DNA of 64,000 nt from Gnetum montanum (taxonomy: Eukaryota; Streptophyta; Gnetopsida; Gnetales; Gnetaceae), in NCBI GenBank assembly GCA_015680685.1, contig MNCI01028834.1, positions 506,879 to 570,878 of the forward strand. Reading direction: 5' to 3'. Position numbers and translations under genes: made by a program. Below are positions 23,279 to 32,853 of the stretch, one piece after another. Within the stretch, counting starts at the first letter, position 1; each line of letters opens with the position of its first letter. Below the pieces are notes generated by a model that saw only the letters and a program-made list of their open reading frames with translations, was not told where the DNA came from and did no database searches.

Positions 23279-25687
23279 TGTTGGCGACCGTTTGGGACGC
23301 GACCTTCAACGAGTGTCCTCGAACAGGATTTAGGTGTCTGCTGGTCTCTGGCAACACCAAGGCCCAGATACCTCCAAATAAAATCAGTAGTTAATGTGAG
23401 TATGTGTGTGTGCTGTTGCGGCATGTGGTTGTGAGAAATGTAACGATTGCGTTGCGTGTAAACTACAAATGACTTACTTTAAAGAGATTTAGCCAACTTT
23501 GCCCAGTACTGTGAGTTGTTGAAAATTTCCTATTTTGTTCAACTGCCTAATCTACGCGGTCCTTATAATACCTACTTGTAAATAATAAAATTTTGCAAAA
23601 ACATTTGAGCACAACTCCGCAATCTACTCCTAATTTTCCCCAGAGAAAGACATAGTTCCACAAGAAAACTAAAACTAGAGCAAGATTCGATGGAAATAAG
23701 CAGAAAAGAAAAGAAAGCAGATTTGTGTAGACCTCAAATATTTAAACAAGGTAAAATGACACGAGTAAACACTTCACAATAAAGCTATCCCAAATTCAAT
23801 ATCTANNNNNNNNNNNNNNNNNNNNNNNNNNNNNNNNNNNNNNNNNNNNNNNNNNNNNNNNNNNNNNNNNNNNNNNNNNNNNNNNNNNNNNNNNNNNNNN
23901 NNNNNNNNNNNNNNNNNNNNNNNNNNNNNNNNNNNNNNNNNNNNNNNNNNNNNNNNNNNNNNNNNNNNNNNNNNNNNNNNNNNNNNNNNNNNNNNNNNAG
24001 AGGCTCTCTTACAACAATCCCAATAGCAGTTCCCACACGTTGCACAATAATGAAATTTACTACTAAAATGCTCTTAAGGCTTTTAAACACAAGCGCTTCT
24101 ATGGCAAAATTTTAATAGAAATTTCTATCGGGCAACAAGAACAGTAAGAGCAATCTAAAAATCCCAAAATTACTTGCCAAGGATGATACTATCTAAACCA
24201 CTAGCTAAACAATTTAACAAAACAAAAAATAAAATGCATAACTCATAGGACCATGACAAAGAGGCTGAAATCTTTATTCTAGCAAGCCATCTTGCAAGAA
24301 ATCTTCTTTACAAATATTCCAAATGTGATGTATGAGACCCCAAGTGATGTGAGAAGTCCTCCAAGTGATTCCTCCTTTTTTCTCTTCCTTTCTTTTTCCC
24401 TCTTTTCTTCTCCTTGACCCTTGAAGCCTTTTTATAGGGTTCAAAGGTAGGTAGGAAAGTTACATATTCAAAAATATCTCACCTAACTTCTCTCCCAAGT
24501 ATCTTGGCCAACCAATTAGAAGATTACTTGGCCAACAAGTTGGGAGGTTACTTGGCCAACAAATTAGGTAAGTTACAATAATTTTGGGTGGTTGCAACCA
24601 CCAAAGAGAAAAAGAGGTTGACAAGTGGTTTTGGTAGTTACAATATCATAAAAAATTAAAATAAAATCTCTAAAATACATAGGAATACAAGCTATAGTTG
24701 CAACTTACTCCATACATATATATCCTTTTAATTTTGCTTCTTCAAAATGAGATGTCAAGTCTTCTAAGTTGTATAAGACCTCCCAAAAGTCCTAAAAAAT
24801 GAGATTCTCCTCCCCCTAGGGAAATTACAATTTCAAAATATCCCAAAAATATCTCAAAAATATCTCTCCTATCTTCTCTCTTAAGTAATTTAGGGCTTCC
24901 TGTGTTTTTTCCCTGTTTGTCTTCCTACGTTTTTTTCTGTTTGCCTCCACCATTGTCACTGATTGCCGAATTATGGGCCAATGTTTTGTGGATCTTCATC
25001 TAGAAGATCCGTAGCCTGCATCATGAAAAAGAAAGAAAAAAAAATGCCACAGCTTGCAAAAAAAATCGGGGTTTTAACAGGGCATAACCCCTTTCCTCAC
25101 GTATTTCGCAAATGAGGGTTCCAAAATTTTTTTTTGAAGTAATATCCCTACGTTTAGTGAAGATGTCTGTCTGCGCCACAGTGAACATCGCGGTGAGTGG
25201 TGTTGCGAATTTTTCTGCAACGCAGTCTCCTCTACTTTCACTATTTTTCTTATCTCCACTATTTTTCTCTTCAGCAGGTATAGTATGCGGTGGATGTTGA
25301 TTTGCCTTTCTTCTACATAATCTTCAAAACGACGAAGGTGTTGCTAGTTTTTTTACATTTTTAATTTTTTCTTGCAAGGAGTTTCAAATATTATCTTAAG
25401 GATATATCTGGGTTTTGACAACCGGGATCTGCAACTTAATGATTTCACATGCATAACATACTTCCTTCCTTTCCATAGTACTAATTTCTGATTTTAATAA
25501 AGAGATAATTTGGCACCTTTATCTTATATTTAGAAGGCTTCAACATCAAATTCTTCACCAGTGAATTACTTCCCTAAAAACACCCAACCTTCAACACTAA
25601 AGTTGAAATTTACTTGTGCATTTGCAACCATAGATTCTTCCAATAAAATATTTCAACTATTCCATGGAATGGCCAAATGTGCCAACA
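23279..25687 (-). mobile_element. Solo LTR of the W family (minus strand)
   Basis: 2409 bases, counting 193 unresolved, starting TGTTGGCGACC and ending GTGCCAACA on the plus strand. It is flanked by a perfect 5-bp duplication gtagg (23274-23278 and 25688-25692), and there is no internal region, so it is a solo LTR left by recombination. The half at 23279-24440 matches the W LTRs closely. The half at about 24500-25650, the U3 of the minus-strand LTR, matches neither W LTR nor the solo LTR at 38453 except for the last 30 bases. A minus-strand TATA box (TATAAAAAGGC, 24436-24426) is conserved with the solo LTR at 38453. Confidence 0.9.
23806..23998. other. Assembly gap (193 N) inside the solo LTR
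   Basis: The gap begins after aattcaatatcta and ends before agaggctctcttac. In the W LTR at 35802 the same two landmarks enclose about 289 bases (36326-36614), so roughly 289 bases of LTR sequence are probably missing rather than 193. Confidence 0.9.
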
Positions 25688-25692
25688 GTAGG

Positions 25693-26430
25693 TTAACTAG
25701 AAACTTTCTGATAAGAGCCACATATGCCCTAGTAAAGAAGATAGTTACCTTGCTCAGCCTTATAATTGGATTGAGATAATAAGCCACGATCTTGAAATAG
25801 GATCTCTCTACATTAGTTAGGGAATGGTACTTCTTAAGTTTCACTTTGTAGCACTACTAGGCCCACTCTTTCTTGGCTTTTGGGTCCACCTATGTAGATA
25901 TATCTACCAATGTTTCCCTAGTGTTGGGTAATCTAAGAGTCTCTACTATAGCTTCAACCAAATATGAGATGGTGATGTATTTGATTTTAACCATTACATC
26001 TCGTTGTCAGTTGTTCTAGAAAAGATAGGTTTTCCCCATGTACCATTCTCCAATGGTAGAGATAATAAACCATAATAAAGATCCTTGGAATTGCATTCAA
26101 AATTTTTTTGGTGCAAACTCTAGAAAATGTTTGAAATTCAATTCCTATAGTATGGAACTCTAAATTTCGTTGATGTAGACCTTCTCTTGCAAGCTCTATA
26201 TGACCGTGACCTTAAGATTGGTTTCTTATTTTGGAATCTTATCTTACATGGATTACCATGTTTTCACTATGTGAATTTGATGGAAAAATTCAAACTTGAG
26301 ATTCTCATTCAAGGGGTTAATAGCATGAGTGGCTTCAACTACTTTCTCTTAGGGTTGTTATTATGGTGGTTGTTATTGTACACCGCCTTCCCATTTATCA
26401 TAGGGTCATTTTTCCTTGGGTTGTGATGGC
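25693..26430 (-). pseudogene. Element E downstream ORF, N-terminal part (decayed)
   Basis: On the minus strand the run LNFKHFLEFAPKKF (about 26130), then TISYLVEAIVETLRLPNTRE (about 25970), then VDPKAKKEW, then CYKVKLKKYHSLTNVERSYF and KIVAYYLNPIIRLSKVTIFF continues to the solo-LTR target site at 25692. Beyond that LTR the frame continues at 23273. The readable protein-like sequence with only point stops shows a once-coding strand. It is not identified by name. Its position after the minus-strand integrase at 43.85 kb (ignoring W) suggests the env-like ORF of an Athila-type element, often annotated as a putative plant transposon protein. Confidence 0.45.
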
Positions 26431-26782
26431 CCTCCTACCAGTGATCCTCATTTAGGTGCTATTTGCAATCAAAATGATAAACTAGGGTCATTCATTTGAA
26501 TATAATCTTATTTTATATAGATACCTTCCTTGGTTTTATTAGGTTAAGCCTATTTGTCAAAAGTTGATATTTTAGTGTTAAGTTCTTATTTAGTGATTGT
26601 AGGTGTAAGATATTATTTTATTTCTACTTTAATGAAGGTTGAGTATTGATATTAACTTTTATTATCATTAAATTAATATTATTTTAATGTCTTATTTATG
26701 AGATGTTAGAAAAATTTCAAAAAACATTTCTATGATAGCAGAGTGTTTAATGCTCCCATAATGTAAAGTGTACCTTCAGTAG

Positions 26783-29051
26783 TGTTGGCGACCATTTGGG
26801 ACGTGACCGCCAATGAGTGTCCTTAAATAGGATTTAGGTGATTGCTGATCTCTGGCAACACCAAGGCCCAGATACCTCCAAATAGACTCAGTAGTTAATG
26901 TGAGTATGTGTGTTTGCTATTGCGGTGTGCGGTTGTGAAAAATGAAACGATTGCATTGTGTGTAAACTACAAATGACTTATCTTAAAGAGATTCAATCAA
27001 CTTTGCCAAGTACTGTGAGTTGTTGAGAGTTTCTATTTTTTTCAATTGCCTAGTCTATGCGGTCCTTATAATACCTACTTGTAAATAATAAAATTTTGCA
27101 AAAACATTTGAGCATAACTCTGCGAATCTACTTCTAATTTTCCCCAGAGAAAGAGATAATTCCACAAGAAAACTAGAAATAGAGCAAGATTCAATGGAAA
27201 TAGACAGAAAGGAAAGCAGATTTGTGTTAAGACCTCAAATATTTAAACAAGGTAAAATGATATGAGTAAACACTTTGCAATAAAGTTATCCCAAATTCAA
27301 TATCTACGAATTGTTCAAACTTCCAAGGCTCAAATAAGCAATTTCTTCAAGACAATCCTACTATGTTACCAAAAAATTGTTGCGTAAACTATCACGTACG
27401 AGACTCCATTTTGGCTAGATAATGGATGTCAACAATTGCATTCAACAGAACCTTCAAAAGACTTGACAATTTCTGATTGAAATACCATGAAGATTCACTT
27501 TAAAGATAAAATAAAGCTATTCGGGTCCCATCAAAATACCAAAGATTTTCTGAACCCTCTTCACTATTGAATCATTCAACGGCATGACTACAAGTAGAGG
27601 CTCTAGGCTTGAAACTGCTAGCAAATAATTCCAAATTATCCCGCCCTACCAAAATCATTATCAACTGCCACCGCGGAAGAAGGCTCTACCGCTACATCCG
27701 GTGTCGTTGCTATGTGGTGTTCAGTTGCTGGAGAGCCAACAGTGTAGGCACATCTGCAATCACCATCTATCTCCAGCAAAGAATAGAAACCTTTCTTTTC
27801 CTTGGGAGTGTTGCAGGAAAAGATGGCGAGTAGAGATGACCGCAGAAGAACAACCCTGGTTTTGCTAAGGCAGAGTTTTGGGTTTTCTAACACGTTTACA
27901 GGCATTTTGTTTTTGCTGTAGTATTTTCTGCATATTATTGCCCACAACTGTAGGCACAGGCGCAGGCACTATAGAGGAGATAATTTGGACCTCTGGCTCG
28001 CTTTCCTACACTGCTGGTCCACACAACATGGTTGCCAATGCGGCACTCAGGGCATCAAAATGCCAGCAACATGGCAAGCGCAGCAACGTTCGTGGCGTTG
28101 GTGATGTTGCCGCCATGTGTCATTATCTACAACACAGTTTCCGCCACGTACTACTGAACAATGATGTCCTTTCTTGAAACCTACTTGCACATCCATTACC
28201 AGGTGTTGCATCCACTGCCTACGTTTCAGCCTTGTTTCGCTTATCAGATTTTGTTGCAACCTATTACTTCACAAACCCTATTAAACCACCTATTGTTACA
28301 TGCCCTAGCTGCGAAATTAAGATTCACAAATGTTATGGTTATAGATTCATCATTTATTAGTATGTCAAAACGGAGAAACTGAACCTTGCGCAGCAAGCAT
28401 TGATGAAATTCCCAAGTGAAATATGAGGTTATCCTGGCAGTTCTTAACATTTTTTTTTACCAACAAGCATAGCTTTCATGATTTCACTTTTGGTTACCAT
28501 ATGGCCATTCATAAGAACCACAACGCCGCTTTCAGAATAAGCATACCATCTTTCCAACTTCTAGAAAACGTTTAGCAATCCCAATGCCCAAACTATGCCA
28601 CATTAAAATGTAAGATGCGCCTCTGTTCCTGAGATTATTTACCATGGTACAAAGCCTCTTCTCACTATAGGATTAAATATCGGTATGCTTGTTCCTTGGT
28701 TTCAATTGAATCTGGCCTACATGACAATCAAGACCGATCCTATCTCCATTACTATTTACCGTCAATATGCTTGTGTGACCAAGCCATGTACATTTCCATG
28801 GTGACCACTACCGCTAAACCATCTCATAGCTCATAAACTGGTTGAATTAAACCCTTTCTAAATGTCCTCCCAATAAGCATCGCATAAATATGCTAGAATA
28901 TTGCACTCTTTGGTCGATGTATAATGTAAAAAAAAATTTCTTTCACCACCGTATGACTTACATGAATCTTTAGTAAATTCAAGCATTATTCTTATTTTTT
29001 TTAAAAAAACTGAAAACCTTGTTCCATGAAATGGCCTAAAATGTGCCAACA
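26783..29051 (-). repeat. W downstream (3') LTR
   Basis: 2269 bases matching 35802-42038 once the nested LTR is removed. Relative to the other LTR about 0.63 kb is missing between 27597 and 27610: the sequence jumps from the aagtagagg landmark to the ctctaggcttg landmark. Short GGCTC-like homology lies at the two break points in the related copies. The missing part should include the TATA box and start region, so this LTR probably lost its promoter after insertion. Confidence 0.9.
28161..28440 (+). pseudogene. PPR-type gene fragment inside the W 3' LTR
   Basis: The plus strand, antisense to the LTR, reads TFQPCFAYQILLQPITSQ, then LLNHLLLHALAAKLRFTNVM and SSFISMSK. After a one-base shift the family would continue with NL..QA...IPK and a tryptophan. 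Plant PLS-class pentatricopeptide repeat proteins have the pattern T...LL.AC......G..LHA..IK.GF..DV.V...FI.MY.KC..L..AR..FDE.P.RN..SW, and the match is clear in order and spacing. PPR proteins bind organelle RNA. Here only about one repeat pair remains, so it is a captured fragment. Confidence 0.5.
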
Positions 29052-29063
29052 TTTCTACCCCTC
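29052..29063 (-). other. Polypurine tract of W
   Basis: On the minus strand GAGGGGTAGAAA directly precedes the LTR start TGTTGGCAC. This is the expected primer site for plus-strand synthesis and confirms that 26783-29051 is the 3' LTR of a minus-strand element. Confidence 0.75.
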
Positions 29064-29071
29064 ATAAAAGC

Positions 29072-29764
29072 TTAAAGAAACTTGTGTAACCACATTTCAA
29101 AATTTAAACATACTGAAATTCTCATTGGATTTTTACAGCTGAATAAAAATATTTTTTGAAGAAAATTCCCATTTAACATAAGGTATGATGAGACAAAAAC
29201 CTCATTCCTAAGAAAAATAACAAATTGTACATTATCAAGTCCTTCATAGACTATTTTTGGGATGGAAACTGAATTGTGAAGGGTTACCCTAGTGGGAATC
29301 CTCATCTCTCTAACTGTTTCATAGGAAATTTCTGATGTGATGAAGATTGTTCTGTTGTTCTCTGGCTTGGTGGAGCTCTCACCTTGATCTACTGGAGCTG
29401 TCTCTTCAGCACTTTTCTCATTTTCTTTTTTAGATGAGCTCTTATGTTCTTCTCTATTAGGTCCTTCATTTTCCTCTCGGGAGACAAAGGCTTCTCCGCA
29501 TCCCCATGATGACTCTTCATTCGTTGGTTGTTCCTCTTCTTTTTTCTCTTCTTTGGTGCAATCTTGGTATTTCCCCCAAACATTGGACTCTATCTCCAAA
29601 CCTCTAGTGAGAAAAGAAAATTCATCAAACAACCAAGCCATAAAAGGACACTCTTTTGGAGCTCCACAAGATCTAGCCTTTACGTAAGCCTTCAATACAT
29701 GCTCAGGGCAACATCCCATCACATATGGAATAAAACACTTTCTCATTGCTCTCTTAAACTCCAT
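29072..29764 (-). CDS. Intact accessory ORF between W integrase and 3' LTR (230 aa, unknown)
   Basis: An uninterrupted 230-codon minus-strand frame beginning at the ATG at 29764. The N-terminus is cysteine-containing (MRKCFIPYVMGCCPEHVLKA, then ARSCGAPKECPFMAWLFDEF). The middle (about residues 70-135) is a low-complexity Glu/Lys/Ser region. The C-terminal third (TIFITSEISYETVREMRIPT, then VSIPKIVYEGLDNVQFVIFL) looks folded. No membrane segment or signal peptide is evident, and no family is recognised. It starts 400 bases after the integrase stop, has its own TATA-like box, and stays open while gag and pol are full of stops. Possibilities are a recently captured host gene, an env-position accessory protein, or chance. 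Its position matches extra ORFs in Athila and Tat elements. Confidence 0.55.
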   Translation of the reverse strand: MEFKRAMRKCFIPYVMGCCPEHVLKAYVKARSCGAPKECPFMAWLFDEFSFLTRGLEIESNVWGKYQDCTKEEKKEEEQPTNEESSWGCGEAFVSREENEGPNREEHKSSSKKENEKSAEETAPVDQGESSTKPENNRTIFITSEISYETVREMRIPTRVTLHNSVSIPKIVYEGLDNVQFVIFLRNEVFVSSYLMLNGNFLQKIFLFSCKNPMRISVCLNFEMWLHKFL

Positions 29765-30164
29765 CTCTCTCTTTCAAATTATCTCTCTCTTACTTTCCCT
29801 ACTCAACTTGAATTGAAAGATGATGAAATTTTAGGCAACTTAACCCTCTTTTTATAGGTGCTAGAAATTTAAACTTCTCCCCAAGAGTCTTGAACCAAGT
29901 TTCCTTCTTTTTAGGCATTCTAACCATTTGTCACAATCCTCACTAAGTGGTGGATGAGTCACCTTCTCCACTTGTCACAATTGTAGAATTCCACTTGTTT
30001 CACTTGTAGGAAAACTATTTTCTAACTATATTTACTATTATAATATACTATCCACTCATCTAATTATATATCAATAGTATAATTAAACATGATAATCAAT
30101 ACTATATTCCTAATAATATTATACCTAATAGTATATACATATATTATTTTGTGTAAGGACATTT
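29765..30164 (-). other. Non-coding spacer between W integrase and accessory ORF
   Basis: About 400 bases, AT-rich with taatatt-type runs (about 30000-30130). Apart from the TATA-like box at 29845-29856 and the GA-rich leader nothing coding is visible. Confidence 0.5.
29845..29856 (-). promoter_or_regulatory. TATA-like box ahead of the W accessory ORF
   Basis: On the minus strand TATAAAAAGAGG lies about 80 bases upstream of the ATG at 29764, and a GA-rich leader (agagagagat type) lies between. Spacing suits a plant TATA promoter with transcription starting near 29820. It would let the accessory ORF be expressed separately from the LTR transcript. Confidence 0.45.
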
Positions 30165-32853
30165 TTAAGTTGTATGCAATTGTCCCAAATAATGTTTTAT
30201 ATGAAAAACATTATATGGAAATTGCAATTCCATGCCATCCAAAGTTGATAATTTGTAAGTATCCTCTAACAATTGCTTTGTAATTTGAAAGGGACCAATC
30301 CATGTCGAGGTAAACTTATTTGGTTTCTTCATATTCCATAATAGGACAAGGTCCCCTATCTTGAAAGTTCTTTTTAGAGCTTTCCTATCAAACCATCTCT
30401 TAACTTGAGAGGTATTCCGTAAGAAATTATCCCATGCTTTATCTACTTCAGCTTCTCTTTTAATAAGTAAAGTCATGAAACTTCTATCTTTATCAGTCTT
30501 TTCACTATATCTTTGTACAAATTCAGAAGCTGAGCTTACAATCTTGTTTGTAATTCTTGCTGGCAAACCATAAACTAAGTTATATGGTTATGTCCTAATA
30601 GCTTTCTTGAATCTGATTCGATCTGACCATAATGCGGATTGTAGATAATCGATTCAATTTCCTGGATTCCCATCCATCGATTTCTTGATATAAGCAATAA
30701 GATTTTTATTGGTGGATTATGATAGGCCATTTCCTTGAGGATAATAATTTGATGAGGAAAATAAGAAAATGGATTTTTCAAATGCCCATCTGATAAACTC
30801 TTCAGATTTGAAGACGGGACCATTGTCTGACACTAACACTTCAGGTAAACCAAATCTACTTAGAATGTGGTCTTCTAGGAACTTAATCATGTCCGATGCT
30901 GAACTTCCTCTTAGAGCCTTTGCTTCAGACCATTTAGTAAAATAATCAGTAGCTATGAGAATAAACTTGTGTCCAGATCTTGAAGGAGTAATTGTACCGA
31001 TAAAATTAAAACCCCATTGCTGAAATGGTCTATCTACAACTACTGGCTTTAAAGGGGCTCTAGCCCTTTTAATCCTGGGCCCGTGAATTTGACATTTATA
31101 TCATTTTTGAATTTTTGAACGAATTTCTTGATACACGGAAGGCCAGTAATATCCATATCGAAGTATATGTTTCATAGTTGACTTAGGGGATTCATAAAAT
31201 AAGTTCAAATGATCATGAAATTGTTCCAAAATGAAACTAATTTGATCATTACGAACACATTCCAATAAAATTCCCTGAAAATCCTTTCTATATAATATAC
31301 CATCTATAATAATGAATCTTCGTGCCCTTTTGAAGAAATCCCTCTTTTGACTTGCAGTTAAATTATTTGGAATTTTCCTTGTATTAAGAAATTTGAGAAT
31401 TTCATCATACCAATTCTCTTCATGGGTGTCAAGTATACATACTTCACTTTCTCTAGTCATTAACTTGGCTAATCCCATTCCCTTAATTGTTTTGCATATT
31501 TCCAATGAAAATTTGAAACTTTGCAACTTTATAAGCCATTTTCCTCTTTTTAATCCAATCTCATTTTGGGCTAGGAATCGCTTGACTATAGGTTCAATTA
31601 GCATAATGTGGACTAGTAAACTTTCTAAATAATATTTAAAATTCTAAAGTGCTTTGATGACCGCGAAAGCTTGTTTCTCTAAGTCTGAATAATTTAACTT
31701 TGAACCTTTCAACTGATACCCAAAAAATCCAATTGGTTCATCTTGACCTTCACTATCCTTTTGTGTCAAAATGGTAGCAATAGAATCATTCGAAGTAAAA
31801 GAATATAACAAAAATTCTTCTTTAAGCCTAGGCTTCAACAAATATGGAGCCTCTTGTATAGCAATTTTAACTTCTAATAAAGCTCTCTCTGACTCTGGTG
31901 TTTTCTCTACTTGGACATCCTTTTTTAGCATATGCATCAAAGGTTTGGTAATTTCAGTAAATCCGGGGATGAACTTTTTCACAAAGTTTATCTTCCCAAA
32001 GAAAGATCTAAGAGATTTTTTACTTGTGGGATTCTCAATATTCTGTACTGCTTGGATTCAGGAATTGTCTATGAAAATTCCTTCTTGACATATCACATGG
32101 CCTAATAAACTTCTAGATTTAACCTCAAAGATACACTTCTTAGGATTTAATGAAATACCAAACTCACGACATCTGTCGAAAACTTGCTGGAGATGATTAA
32201 TATGATCCTCTTTTTTGTTTAAGAATATCGTAATATCATCCAAATAAACCACCACAAATTTTCCTAATAAATCCTTAAATTCTAAATCCATTGCTCTTTG
32301 AAAAGTAGCTCCAGCATTTGACAATACAAATGGCATTCTTTGGTAGGCAAAAGTTCCCCATTTGGTAATAAATGTTGTTTTGTATATATCATTCTTGTCT
32401 ACCACGATTTGATTATAACCTGAGAAACCATCTAAGAAGGAATATACTTGACAACCTGAGACTTTAATCAACATCTCATCAATTCTTGGAAGTGGATGCT
32501 TATCCTTTTTTGAGGCATCATTCAGATTTCTAAAGTCTACACAAAGTCTTATATCACCATTTTTCTTTCTCACTGGAACAAGGTTAGTAAGCCATGTAGA
32601 ATATCGTACTGGATATATGATTCATGCTTGTAACAACTTCTTGATTTCGGCTTCCATAGCTAGTTCAAACGATGGATTAAATTTCCTTTATTTTTGCTTG
32701 ACTATTCTACAATCTTCTATTACAGGAATTTTATGTGTCATCACATCTTTCCTAAAAGCTTTAAGATCATCGTAAGACCAAGCAAAATTGTCCAAGTTAT
32801 TTCTTAGACATGTTAACAAGTTTTGCTTGATCTCTTTCCTTTGTAACATTCAA
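30165..32853 (-). pseudogene. W pol: RT, RNase H and integrase (one frame, point stops)
   Basis: A single minus-strand frame runs from about 32850 to 30165, broken by stops but not by frameshifts wherever checked. The start region (LDNFAWSYDDLKAFRKDV) is followed by RT with DIRLCVDFRNLN, then FLDGFSGYNQI and the catalytic VVVYLDDITIF. RNase H follows (FLLYSFTSNDSIATILTQKD; PIGFFGYQLKGSKLNYSDLE). Integrase shows HDHLNLFYESPKSTMKHILR, the first catalytic Asp block in QQWGFNFIGTI, and FGLPEVLVSDNGPVF. In the third block, YYPQGNGLS-stop-STNKN, the catalytic Glu codon has become TAA. The C-terminus (GPFQITKQLLEDTYKLSTLD) lacks a chromodomain. It would copy and insert the element; this copy cannot. 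Confidence 0.9.

Noticed and set aside
23803-24090. Open frame running through the N gap
   Set aside because: Made almost entirely of unresolved bases; no coding evidence.
29528-29857. Plus-strand frame of 109 codons opposite the W accessory ORF
   Set aside because: It lies antisense to the longer minus-strand ORF and is mainly the complement of its Glu/Lys-rich region; no motif of its own.
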